From Actinomucor elegans (lineage: Eukaryota; Mucoromycota; Mucoromycetes; Mucorales; Mucoraceae), in the NCBI GenBank assembly GCA_026027325.1, contig JAMSLZ010000001.1:1612001-1676000 (forward strand): DNA of 64,000 bases, read 5' to 3'. This document shows, in pieces, positions 24,592-35,771 of the stretch. Both the position numbers and the translations under genes were made by a program. Below the pieces are notes generated by a model that saw only the letters and a program-made list of their open reading frames with translations, was not told where the DNA came from and did not search any database. Every line of letters begins with the position of its first letter. The stretch's first letter is position 1.

Positions 24592-26156
24592 TTAGTCCTT
24601 GCGCTTATAGAAACGTCTCCACTTGTCATCGATCTTTTCGACATAGTAAGCGCCAGTGGCAATATGTTCAAGACTACCGGCAGGGTTAAAGTTGCAGGCA
24701 TTATGAGTAGCTTCACGCATCTTCATGGCATCAGCAAATTCTTGGGGCTTGGAGTGGACACGTTCGTCAAGACGTTGACGGAGGTTCAACTTGGACTTGA
24801 TATCGTTGGTGGAACCACGGATACGGAATGAAATCATGGAAGCAGCTAAACCAGAACCATAAGAATACAACATGATACGCTTATTTTGCAAAGTCTCAGA
24901 GTCAACTTCAGAGATAAGGGAAGCTAAACCGGCCCAGACAGCAGCAGTATACATGTTACCGATTTGCTTAGGGACAAAAGCAGCAGGACCAACCTTTTGA
25001 GCATAACCAGCCTTGGTCAAACCCATCAAAGCCTTTTCTAAATCCTTGCTCTCAAGAGAATCGGCATAGGAAAGTTCTTCAAAAGCTTTGAGTGAAGCAT
25101 ACTTTTCATTATCGCTATCTAAAAGGAAATCGTTATAGGACTATAAGTTAATTAGTATCAAGCTCCCCTTTAAAAAAAACTTTTTTTTTTTTTTTTTTTT
25201 TTTTCCTAGGTACTTACAGCACGGGCAAAGGACTTGTTCACCAACTTGGCATAAGGGGAGTGACAGACGACATAATCGATATCATCCATGCTAGGCTTTT
25301 CTTTCTTTTCGAGATTGGCCAAGCGAGCCATGTAACGACGGTAACAGTTATCGAAAGCGCGAATGTAACAGGTGTTGGAGAATTTACCGTCAACGACAGG
25401 GTATTCGGAATGCATATCAGGCTTATAGAAATCATAAGCGTGTTCCATATGAGTAGAGCGGAGACCACGTTCAACTACGATGGGAGCGTCCTTACCGATC
25501 AACATGGCAACAACACCAGCGCCCGAAGTAGGACGAGCGGCACCAGATGCATAAAGAGCAAGATCACCAGCAACGACGATAGCATAACGGCCATCCCAAG
25601 AAGAAGATTCAATCCAGTTGATAGCATTGGAAAAGGCTGAAAAACCACCATAACAAGCGTTTGTAGTATCAATACCTTCAATTTCAGAGTTACCATGTTC
25701 AGTGAACAAAGTCATCAAACAGGTCTTGACGGCCTTGGACTTATCAATGATAGTTTCAGTACCAACTTCGAGACGACCAATGTCATTGTAAGAGATGTTG
25801 TACTTTTCCATCAAGTTTTGAACAGCTATGAACAGATGATGAACATGATGAGGTTCAAGATTCCCAAAATTCAAGATTCTTTCCATATCATCCAAAATTT
25901 ACCTGTCAAACAAATGGATTGGATATCTTCACGGTCATCAATAAAGGCCATCTTTTCTTGACCGAGACCAATGGTATATTTGCCAGCACTAACACCATCA
26001 AAGGTCTCCATTTCGCTTTGGACGACACACTATGCAACTACTTAGTACAGTTGACAGGACTTTGTAGATCATTCAACTTACTCTCTTGGGGAAGTACATT
26101 TCCATGGCTAAAACACCAATGTTTTGAGGGTAATGGTCATAGTTGGGGACAGTCAT
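24592..26156 (-). CDS. ERG13: Hydroxymethylglutaryl-CoA synthase
   Basis: Condenses acetyl-CoA with acetoacetyl-CoA to HMG-CoA in the mevalonate pathway to sterols and isoprenoids. Four exons (26082-26156, 25903-26029, 25218-25825, 24592-25140) give 452 residues with exact phases. The catalytic triad is visible: Glu in GRLEVGTET (about residue 87), the acyl-accepting Cys in TTNACYGG (about residue 125) and His in [10 protein letters not shown] (about 250). Also typical are [15 protein letters not shown] near the N-terminus and [11 protein letters not shown] in the C-terminal half. There is no mitochondrial presequence, so this is the cytosolic sterol-pathway form. The intron between exons 3 and 4 contains a T run of about 25 bases. 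An ACGCGTCAAAA motif sits at 26232, about 75 bases upstream of the start. Confidence 0.98.
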
Positions 26157-26848
26157 CTTGTAGTAGTATATAGTTGAAGAAGGGAAGAAAAAATTTCAAT
26201 GGGGTTTCCCTTTTATTTAAAGCGCAGAAAAACGCGTCAAAAATCATTGTTCAACCAAGGAAACTTACTGTCAGCCAATCAATTGAATAGAGTCAGAGCT
26301 GCCTCATGTTCCGGTTGTGCTACAGTTACTGTTTGTACAAGCATATGCCAGGCCCGAGTTTAATCTGAGTTTAAGCAACAGTCGATATCAAAGATAAAGC
26401 AACTTAAGGGACACTGTAAGAGTAACGTACTAGGAGGTCAAAGCAGAGTCTAAACTGTTTCTGTCAGTGCCTCCTAAAGCGTTGTTCGGCAAGATATCCA
26501 CCAAAAAAAATAAAATAAAATAAATAACCGATATATATATATATAATTATAACGCCACTTTAATGACAATCGATATCCGGTCAAGATACACGATACCCTT
26601 AAACTATATATATTTTTTTTTTTGCTTTTACGCGTCAAAAATTCGATCTTGTACCAGCATTTATCATCAAGCATATGCCAAGAAACAAGTAGTGATACAT
26701 GCTGAGTCTTTTTTTTTTTTTTTTTTTTTTTTTATTGAAGAGTCCGTGCATATTCAGGATAACTTTATTACGATACTACCACAAAAAGTCAACACCATAC
26801 CTTTTGAATCATACGCTCTTTTTTTTTTTTTTTTTTTTTTTTTTGTTC
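26157..26848. other. Intergenic region with two poly(T) tracts
   Basis: The stretch between HMG-CoA synthase and the GUCD1-like gene carries ACGCGTCAAAAAT at 26232 and a near copy at 26630 (ACGCGTCAAAAATT). It also carries T runs of about 25 bases at 26708-26733 and 26819-26844, and an (AT)n patch near 26535. No gene is supported; the open frames here are low-complexity. Confidence 0.5.
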
Positions 26849-27763
26849 TTACCAATCATGATCTGTTCCTTCAGATTGTCTTGCTTCGTCTAGATCATCA
26901 GCTGATATTGTACAAAATTCATCGTTTGTGGCAGGATCACGGTATATAAACAGGTCTTCCGTAGGATCGTAACCAATTAAAACGATGAAGTGACCTACAC
27001 AAAGTCAGCTTTAATTATAATATATAAACATCGTACATTACCCAAGTAATCATTTCCTTTGAACTTTTCCAATAATATATCCAACTGTCCACACATATTA
27101 CCTAAACATCCTCTATGCTTCTATAGACTATTATTAAAATTATATCTATCCAAATAGTCAGCTTACCTTGCATAAATGACATCTTAGTAGACGAGCATTG
27201 ACAAGTGTGATAATGGCGAACTGTTTACAGTATAAGAACCTTTTGAAATCATCCAGCGGCAGCATCCTAAAGATGTATAAGTACAAGGTATTGCGTAGCT
27301 ACATTCACCTACATTCGCACTACATGCACCGACCAGCTTTTGGCGATAGCAAATAACTTGTTCACCCGCTTCTCATCTTTATCAAAACTATCTTGATAAA
27401 ACTTTTGATCCTGGTATTCTTTTCGACTTCCTAAATAGCTTGTATAGTATGTAAAATCATGTACATAGTTTCGAAGCAGAAAAGCCAAATCGATAGTCCA
27501 AATACTGTTCATTGGGCACTGTCTAGCCATGTCTTCTAAACTACAGGTAAAGCCTAACCCTCTCAAGGTCATCACAACGCATGCTAATCCGCAATCCCAG
27601 TTGGTATCCTATAGTTGAATTAGCTTCATTTATTTATTTTTAATAATTGGCAAATGCTTGCCTGTGTAATATGGGGTATTGGGTGATCACTGAATTCTGA
27701 ATAGTTTATGATGGTATTGTTGGTACTAGCATTCACATTGTCGTCTGTGCCCAGTGAAATCAT
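26849..27763 (-). CDS. GUCD1-like protein (guanylyl cyclase domain-containing protein 1 family)
   Basis: This matches the eukaryotic GUCD1/plant GC1 family, whose biochemical activity is poorly established. The blocks, by exon, are: N-terminus from 27763 with DHPIPHITQ; DTNWDCGLACVVMTLRGLG and NSIWTIDLAFLLRNYVHDF (27310-27605); MLPLDDFKRFLYCKQFAIIT and NARLLRCHLCK (27170-27270); CGQLDILLEKFKGNDYLG (27043-27105); and HFIVLIGYDPTEDLFIYRDP with FCTISADDLDEARQSEGTD, ending at a TAA at 26849-26851. The WDCGLAC cysteine and GHFIVL histidine recall a papain-like arrangement. The last exon stops a few residues before the D-I-L-F-I motif I expect. An additional terminal exon beyond the poly(T) tract is possible, because GTAAG follows directly. 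Confidence 0.85.
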
Positions 27764-27972
27764 GATGTTAATTATGAAAAAGAAAAAAAAAGAAAAAAAA
27801 AGAAAAGAAAAAGAGAAACACAAAATAACTCTTTCACACACAACTCTCTTACTATTATGAAAGCTTCAATTAACTAGCAGAAGCAGCAGAATGGGGCGGT
27901 GCTCTAAAGAGGCACTTTTTTTATTCTTTATTTGTACATTTTATTTCGATGGCTCGGCTTGCATCTTTCATT

Positions 27973-27974
<2 letters not shown>

Positions 27975-28012
<38 letters not shown>
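27975..28012. repeat. (CA)19 microsatellite
   Basis: An uninterrupted CA dinucleotide run of 38 bases lies about 210 bases upstream of the GUCD1-like start. Confidence 0.97.
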
Positions 28013-28014
<2 letters not shown>

Positions 28015-29199
28015 GCATTCCATATCGCTCATTAAGTGATACATCGGATAATTTGAGCAAGCTTGTCCAATCATTAGCCGTGTACAATAATAATGGTAAT
28101 CAACTGCAATGACGATTTCTCGGTTAAAAAAAAAAAAAAAAAAAAAAACTTTGGGAGCTCCTGACATACCGTATACTTTGGATGTCACTCGATGGAATCG
28201 TCCAACCTATGATAACCAGTCAAGATATTGACACGCTTTGATAACTCAATTACTATATGAAATCAAATCAATGCAAACTCTTGAAGCAGAAATCTATTTG
28301 CGACAGAAACTGTAGTACAATTAATAAAGTTATATCCTTTAAATGTTTAATCGGGAGACACATTGTCGAAAGGTGACACTTGATGAAATAGATAAATGAG
28401 GAAATGTAGTTGGCGGTTATGACCAATGCGGATCCCTAATCAAAGGAATAGAAGAATGTTAGACTGGTGCTGATAATGAGGGTGGTCTTGTCAATAGTTC
28501 TCTCTCTTTCACGGGGAAAGTATGATTACTATGATTAAAATATTAAATTTATAGTTAACACAAGGTTATAGAGGTAATCATTAAGCTACAGGCGCTCTGG
28601 ACTACATCTGGATGTGTCAAATTGCAGGTAGAATTGTACAGCATATCAGAAGAAAACAGCAGAGTACCAGATTTCTTGCTTATGTGAATAATCAACCAGG
28701 AAGTGTCTGGAATTATCTTTTTTTTTTGGAGACAGAAAGAGAGAGCAAACTATACTAAAACAAAGCAGATTTATTTAATATACACTTGACAATGGCCCGG
28801 TAACAAATAGAGTGAACCTGACAGTACATGGAGCGCGACTAAAAATCCTTAAAGACTAGAAGGAGTTCAGTTGGGAATAATCTTGGTATTGTTAACATAA
28901 TAGAAAGCGATTGAAGACTAGCCAGAGAGTTATAATAAATCTGTATGGTTTGTTGAGCTTGTAGTAAAATGCCAAGAGTGAATATAGTAGATAAAGCGGT
29001 GTTTGTTTCTTGTGATGATAAAATATCGAACGATTGTTCACAGAGGCAACGACGAAAGGAGGGGCATGTTGTTGAAGGGATATGCGATTTCACTATACTA
29101 TAGCTTTTTTATTATTGATACATTTCATTTATATTGACTATTGGCAGTCTAGCACCCACTGGACTCTCTCCTTTTAATTGAAGCTGATCTAATTCAATT
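28013..29199. other. Gene-poor stretch
   Basis: It contains an A run of about 23 bases at 28125-28148. An 84-codon minus-strand frame at 28839-29093 without ATG reads somewhat protein-like (CPSFRRCLCEQSFDIL, then leucine- and serine-rich). Nothing can be named. It could be further retroelement debris linked to the fossil at 29.2-29.8 kb. Confidence 0.4.
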
Positions 29200-29830
29200 T
29201 AGGGAATATCGTTCATACTTTTATCACCACTGGCAGGTTCATAGTTGGCATCAGTTTCATCACTGTCATGTATATCGGCGTCCTCAGTGTCTATGGGTTT
29301 ATCGGTTTCCTTTTGCGTTGTGCTGGCTGCTGTATTAGTCGGTTGTTCATTACCAGGCTCCTTTTCGGATTCCTTGAAAGGATTACTCTTAGGATTGAAA
29401 ACTTGGGATTGAAATATTTGACAGAATGGTGTTCATAGTGATCACAGGAGTAGCAGAATGCACTTGTTTCGATCTTGATGTATTCAAGCTTGGTGTAACC
29501 CTTAAGACGGCAATAGTGACATCAAGTAGGCATATCAGGGAACATAGCATAACAGTATTTATTACTATTGCCTCAAGGGGTAGTATCATGGAATTAGGAT
29601 ATATTTGTCCTTTGAGTTGTTGGATAGTGGCATATCCAGCACCCATAAATCATCCAATGCACGATTCTTTGACTAATCCAATGTTGAGGATTTTATCAAA
29701 ACAAGACAAGGTTAACTGGAGGCCATCCAGAATTGCCCTTTAAGATAACAGGGACGTATGACAAGGTCAGCTATATGGTTGTGCCCTGGCCTCCTATTGT
29801 TGTACAAGGTAATACTTGAGACATGACATT
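29200..29830 (-). pseudogene. Fossil of a retrotransposon gag-like ORF
   Basis: Read on the minus strand in three frames one finds FDKILNIGLVKESCIG followed by an in-frame TGA where a Trp is expected, then FMGAGYATIQQLKGQI. Next, in another frame, comes the zinc-knuckle-like ETSAFCYSCDHYEHHSVKYF, and after a further frame change an acidic tail (NPFKESEKEPGNEQPTNTA and DIHDSDETDANYEPASGDK) ending at a TAA near 29200. The order (a GxGYA-type strand, C-x2-C-x3-H-type knuckle, disordered acidic tail) is that of LINE ORF1/gag proteins as I know them from Mucorales. Frameshifts and the stop show it is dead. Confidence 0.55.
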
Positions 29831-32321
29831 GGGATAATTAACACGAAAAGATTACCCTGACCTACCCAAACGGACAGACCTGTTACAGTCTATTACTTTT
29901 AAAATAAATACCTTACTTTAAAACTTGCTTCAAATATACAGTAAATGTGATCATCCATTATGTATACTATTGCATTGGTCTTTATATGCTAAATACTGAC
30001 CGAGCTATGAACAATTGTACTAAGCGCCTTTTTCAAAATTAGGGTTTGCTCATTTGGACAGACTTTTTGATCGTTGATTAATGTGCTTCGAAGTTATTTT
30101 TATTTAGTATCCATAATATTCATAAAAGCTGTACTTGTAAACTACAGCTTAGACGTATTCATATTTCATTAACTTCGAGTAAATGGGATATGTAGCAATT
30201 TTTTTACATAGGGATATCAAGATTACAGTTACGCCTTCTCTCTAGTCTTGCGCGATTTGCACAGTCCATTCTACAACTTGCGCATAACAATCTGGCTCTT
30301 TTATATCCATTTATGTTTGGCAAATAATATCAACTCATGCAAATGATCACTTCTAAAAGCCATAACATCCTCAAAAGAACTATGGCCCATCTTATCATAT
30401 CCAGTGACAAATATTATATAGCTTCACAGGTTTGCAATATATAGTCTAAAAACTCCATTTCCCATCTTATAGTGGGGATCACATAGTGATATAAAATCAA
30501 GTTATCTTTACAATTGTTTGCTACATCTACAGAACCTAAAAAGCTATAGTTGTATACTTTCGTTTTTCCTTGATATCAATTATACGCTTACTTTTGAGTG
30601 TTCTCTGTTCGAGTCGGTTAAATTCGACAGTATCACTGCTGCTTCATTTAATGCTTGCATGTTTCCTAAGGACAATATTTTTTGAAATAGGATTATTTTG
30701 ACGTTTCTTTATTGTTCAATCGGTTTGGTTTAATGTTTCATTTGACAATTAGTACATATTCAAAATAGAGAGGTGTATCTGTTATAGTTTTTTTTTGAGT
30801 ATAGTACAGTAAATGTACTATACTTTAGGTATGAGCTAAAGTTTATTCACATTTCATGTTAGATACTAATAAATTCCTCAATTGATCTCGACCAAATACT
30901 GCATCCAATACATGCTCCATGCTCCGAGTGGGTTGATATATTTACTCTAACCTTTGACTAGAAGCTGACAAAGTTTAGTTTTGTCTTATAGGTGGATGCG
31001 TGTAATTTCATTTTAAATTTCATTATGTACCATTTTACTTTTGACCACCTTGCCGAGTAAATGATCAAGCTAGTATTTCTTTGGACATCATCATATTGTA
31101 CAATGTATTAACAACAATGAGGATAACATCCCTTTATTGATTTATTGCCTTATCCATTTATATAATACACATGATCATGATTATTTAAAATTCAATGCAT
31201 TTATCGTACATCAGCTACATACATAAACAAAACAAAAAAAAAGAGACCCCAATAGATAGCTTCTATATATCATTCCGAATATAGTTTCAGGTCAAGCATA
31301 GTTCCGTTTAAATTTTGCTCAACTTTTATACGAAAATCCAAGAGTCAACATATACCTTTGGGTTATAAGAAGCAAATTTAGAGTACGAAACACACAAGAA
31401 AATGAGATATACGGGTATCTCTCCCATTAGGATATTACTGATCAGCTCAATAAAGCAGGGTTTAACAATTAATGGCATTATGTTTAATCGCCGCCCTTTT
31501 CAATCGCATGCCACTTCAATCCTTCTTGAAACGCGCTGATGCGCGTAATTGACAAAGGGTTGCGCCCACAAACATATCAATATTTAGCTATGCCTTGGTC
31601 TCCTGACTGGTCCCAAGATAGCAACTTTAGGATGACTGAATTCTGATTGATGGGCAGGCTAGAATGAATTGAAGCTTTGCTCAATTCTGGAAATTCTGGA
31701 TCTTGCATAATAAAAATAGCATTAACCAAGCTTACACACAACTTTTAGTTGCGCGTCGTTTGAAATATACTCCACGGTTGATTAATGCGAGTCTATTATG
31801 GAGTTTATGATGGATACTCAATTAAATGCTTCTTAAATACTGTGTTTCCGAAATAAGATTCGCTTATTTTAGAAAAATATTGAGAATATGCCCTGAAGTT
31901 TTTTTTTTTTTTTTTTTTTTTTCTATTATCTGACAATTTTTCGATCAATCTTGGTTTAATATTACGTCTGGTTAGTGTTCCATGCGTAAAATAGAGTATT
32001 TTATCTAGCAAATCATTACTGACAATAAACTGCATACATTTCATGTGAACTAGTGCACTTGTATTAGACCTATAAATCTTTTAGCCCATTACGCACTAAT
32101 ACCGCATCCAATTACTGACTTATGTATAAAATAGACTACTGCACCTATTGGAACGTCATTTCAACTTGAATTTAATTCTGTTACTGCAGATGCTAGGAAC
32201 AACATAGAACGCCGGACTTTCTTGTTCCTAGTGACTGTTATTGTGTTTCAGCGATATCATCTTGCCTAATTGACAAAAGACGCGCCATATTTCTTAATCT
32301 TTTATATCTACTAAATAAACT
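29831..32321. other. Gene desert with dispersed repeats
   Basis: About 2.5 kb without a supported gene. Copies of the dispersed repeat lie on the minus strand at about 30880-30960, 31900-32040 and 32080-32150. The middle copy also reads as a peptide, LLDKILYFTHGTLTRRNIKP. A T run of about 23 bases lies at 31900-31922. Confidence 0.5.
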
Positions 32322-33504
32322 ATGTCCTCATTCTTACAACAAGTCAATAAACAGTTCAACGAAGCCAAGGAAAACAAAGAGTTGATTTCCTTTGATAGTA
32401 CCGTAGTTGAAAAGCAGTCTGGCGGTTTAAAGGTAACGAGGTTCTTTCTCCAACTGACGTAACGCGATATTAACCAAGGCTTTAACCAAGTTTGAGCTTA
32501 CCCTCGCACCTGCACTTGGACAAAAGCCCATCGAGAAAAAGGATGATAAAGAAGGAGAACAGAAGCCTACCGAGAAAAAAGATGATAAAGAAAAACAGAA
32601 ACCCAACCCATTCTTGAATCCTAGCCCTGCTTTAGTGGTGAAGGAACTCGAAGAACATACTATTCTTTTGAACAAGTTTTCAGTTACTCCAAACCATCTT
32701 ATTATTATAACAAAAGGTACATATATAAGAGGTGTAAGAAAGTGAATACTGATCTGTATTGGTTAGAATTTAAAAAGCAAACAGAACCACTTTTGCCTAA
32801 TGACTTGTACGAGTCTTTCAAGGTTTTGAAGGAATTTGGCCCTTATCAACCTGCTGTAGCTTTTTATAACTGTGGCGAACTTTCCGGTGCAAGGTAAGCA
32901 AAGAAAGAACTCGAGAATTGGAATAGGCATGATGTTCATATACAAACCAAGTCAAGGACATAAGCATGTGCAAGTACTTCCTTTGAAGCTCGAGGGTACG
33001 CAACCTCCTATCAAGACCTTATACGACGAGATCTATGATCGTCACATTGGACAAATCTATGCCATTAACAAACTTCCCTTTGTTCATGTCATTATGGCTC
33101 TTGATAGCAATATCATTCGTGCAGCTACTGCTAAGGATGAGTTGACTGATTACTTGGGGCAAATGTTTTTCGGTCTTTTAGATGCCATGTTTCAACAATT
33201 GCGCGAAAATGCTCGTCCTATGAGTACCTCTTATAACTTTTTGATGACTCAAGACTTTATGATGTTGATTCCACGCTCTAAAGAAAGTGCTACTGTAGAG
33301 CACGAAGATAAAACCTTCGAAATGTCAATTAATTCACTGGGCTTTGCTGGTTTATTATTGTGTAAGACAGAAGAACAGTTGAAGGCATTAGAGGCACAAG
33401 AGAACCTGTTGGATTTGTTGGCTCAAGTCGGTGTTCAGTGGGATCCTGAGGCTGCTAAATATGAAGCAGCGAGAAATGCCGCCGCTGCTTCAGAGTTAGC
33501 ATAG
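32322..33504 (+). CDS. APA2: Diadenosine 5',5'''-P1,P4-tetraphosphate phosphorylase / ATP adenylyltransferase
   Basis: Splits Ap4A phosphorolytically to ADP and ATP, clearing a stress nucleotide. Four exons (32322-32432, 32491-32716, 32767-32893, 32952-33504) give 338 residues with exact phases, close to the yeast length. The active site of this HIT-superfamily branch is the segment ELSGAS-QGHKHVQVLPL, assembled across the last intron, with the H-x-H-x-Q core holding the nucleophilic histidine. Other family blocks are NPSPALVVKELEEHTILLNK, LPFVHVIMAL and SYNFLMTQDFMMLIPRSKES. Unusual is a Lys/Glu/Pro-rich insert with a near-duplicate KKDDKE unit around residues 50-70. The family usually has His-Lys-His-Leu-Gln after Gln-Pro; here the preceding residue is Gly, a mild change. 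Confidence 0.95.
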
Positions 33505-34040
33505 AGAATCGGTTGTTTATAGCTGGTGGTTATTATATAAAACATATTATTTCATCGTTTACCTTATTACATATGGGCAAGATGGGGCACGTTTTTGGGT
33601 ATGGTTATCAAAAACAGAAAATTCCAACAAGTGCTGAGGACTAATAGTCAGCGTAAAGAATACAATTATTATAAATACAAAAAAAACAACAACAGCGCAA
33701 AGACTTCTTGTTACAGAGAGCAGAGCAAGTTCAATTACAGTATGTTAATTAATGAAGGATTACTTAATGGTGTAGTAATTTATTTCGAGTATGAATCATT
33801 TGTTAGATGTGACATTTGATGAAGATTGTTAGAAATGCATTGTTTTATAAAATGCAAGTAAATTACTCCAAATCAAGGATAATTGTGTCATTCGATACAG
33901 TGTGATGATCATCCCAATGCATCTATATATATATTACTAAAGCTCTGAACAAACTGTACTTATTGTGCCCGAGACTTTCTTACTATCCATCATGCACATA
34001 TATTAACTATAAGCTATTGTACACACCATCTTTTATTATA
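33505..34040. other. Intergenic, convergent 3' ends
   Basis: The phosphorylase gene and the next gene converge here. I see no gene; a 74-codon frame at 33595 is low-complexity. A weak trace of the dispersed repeat lies near 33790. Confidence 0.45.
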
Positions 34041-35133
34041 CTATGATCCAAGACGGATGCCTTGGCCGGGAAAGTTACCACCTGTAGAAGTAGGCGCGTT
34101 AGATGCTGTGCTTACGGAAGCAGGTTGAGCATGATTGAAGATAGGTAAATATCCACCTGCACCAGCTGAATCAACAGACACAAAATTGGTAGAGTTGGTC
34201 AAGAAGCGCAACCACGCTTTTCCTTCATACTGTGTAAACTTTTCATCCTGAGGCACTAAAAATCCTAATTTTTCCTTGACATCTAATCAACTTTATGAAT
34301 ACATATGTACTTTTTTTCCCTATTGATACTTCATCACTTACACAAATAGCCAATAATGGAGCAGGCAATGTTCAAGAAGAATGAGGTTCCAGGTACAAGA
34401 AATATAAAAAAGAAAAAGACTAGAGCAGGCCAATATCTATTAGGTATACGAATGGCACCAGCAATCCTAGATATACAAGTAATAAAGAGTCAGTGTACAA
34501 TTGGAAACGGTTTCGAGTATGGTTGATTTACATTCGATCTTGTTGCGCATTATTGGGATCTTCTTGAAGATACGACCAAAAGATCAGGCCAACTACCCAG
34601 CCTGTCATACCACGACAGTAGAAATAAGGTACTTTGCTATCAAATACGCTTGGTAAAGCAGCAGCCAAAGCAGTTCTTACAATAACAGTAATAATACCCG
34701 GTAAAACGGTAAATACAGTCAACAGTAACCATAGGAATTTGAGGGTACCTGTTCTTCTCTCCAGCTTATACATTTCAGGAATCAACCATAAAGAGGTTAT
34801 AATGACTTCAATCAAGTAATTACTCGAGAATGGGTATAATATAAAGCGATATACTGATAACTAATGTGAGTCAAAATAGTACAATGCTTGCATGAGTAAT
34901 GAATTACCTTGAAAACCGAGTACACTTTTCTCGTAGTCAAGATAAATCCAGTCGGAAATGCTCAAGTTGATGTGTGTTAAAGGAAAGACGATTCCTTCTA
35001 ATATCAAGATGACAAAAGGTGCATAAAGTGTAAACTTTGTTACTGGTGGTATTGTCGAGAATACTTGCTTAACATGATCTTTGAATACGGAAAGAGTATT
35101 ATTTGCTTGTGTTGGCGAGTTGTCGTTCGGCAT
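34041..35133 (-). CDS. Rhomboid-like multi-pass membrane protein, probably non-proteolytic
   Basis: Four exons (34908-35133, 34532-34853, 34342-34466, 34041-34282) give 304 residues with consistent phases. About six hydrophobic segments are visible (for example FTLYAPFVILILEGIVFPLT, LKFLWLLLTVFTVLPGIITV and WPALVFFFIFLVPGTSFFLN). The stretch IEVIITSLWLIPEMYKLERRTG has the W-x-x-P-x-x-E-x-x-x-G pattern of the rhomboid second helix. The expected GxSG catalytic motif aligns with CRGMTGWVVG, so the serine is apparently a threonine. This suggests an inactive rhomboid (derlin/UBAC2/Dsc2 type). The C-terminal tail is Ser/Ala/Gly-rich and has no UBA domain. A possible ER-associated role is inference. 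The start is the ATG at 35133; upstream frame extension lacks an ATG. Confidence 0.75.
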
Positions 35134-35771
35134 TTTTCCAACAATATGCTTGAAAAGGAGCAAAAAACCCAATTGCTTTATGCTCGAAAAAGTCAAATTT
35201 AAATCCAATTTTTTGTTAGGTTTACCCTAAGTCCTCATTTTAATTATAGAGGACATGTTTTATGGGCATAGTTCATGATGCTGTTACATTCCTTTATATG
35301 CAGATATTTTTGTCGATATTTTCTGTATGTTCTTTGTTTTATTTATAAAATACCAAACTTGGTTGCTTAAAATCCGATACTAGAAAATAACACGAAAAGA
35401 TAGGAAATAGGGGTAATCAAGCTAGATATGGTTCTTGACCATTTGATGTACAACAAAAATCTTTATAAACTTTGTTAAACTCCTATGCGCCGCTTTAAGC
35501 TTTGTTTATGATAAACATTCACGTTAAAGTCACTGTATGATCATTTTTAGATAGATCAGGCCAAAAATCGATTTGGTCCCTCTACACTCACCTTTATAGA
35601 ATCGCCATTGTTCAATCAAGTCACTAATAATAAATTTATGAGATTATTCTTTGATACCATAATATAGTAGTTGATAAAATAGGCTTTAATTATTTGCATT
35701 CTAAAACATAAGTTCGATCTTTGTGCTCTTCGTACAATAACATAACCAAAAGGTATCGAGGATCAACACGT
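35134..35771. other. Intergenic between two minus-strand genes
   Basis: The region contains the promoter of the rhomboid-like gene and the 3' end of the capping-protein gene. Sequence is AT-rich with no coding signal. Confidence 0.4.

Noticed and set aside
25260..25640. Plus-strand frame inside HMG-CoA synthase
   Set aside because: It lies antisense to conserved catalytic exons and has no independent family signal.
26563..26949. 128-codon plus-strand frame with long Phe runs
   Set aside because: It consists largely of translated poly(T) tracts and the antisense of the GUCD1-like last exon.
30600..30640. Possible tRNA box B (GTTCGAGTC)
   Set aside because: No box A at the right distance, no acceptor stem and no anticodon arm could be folded around it.
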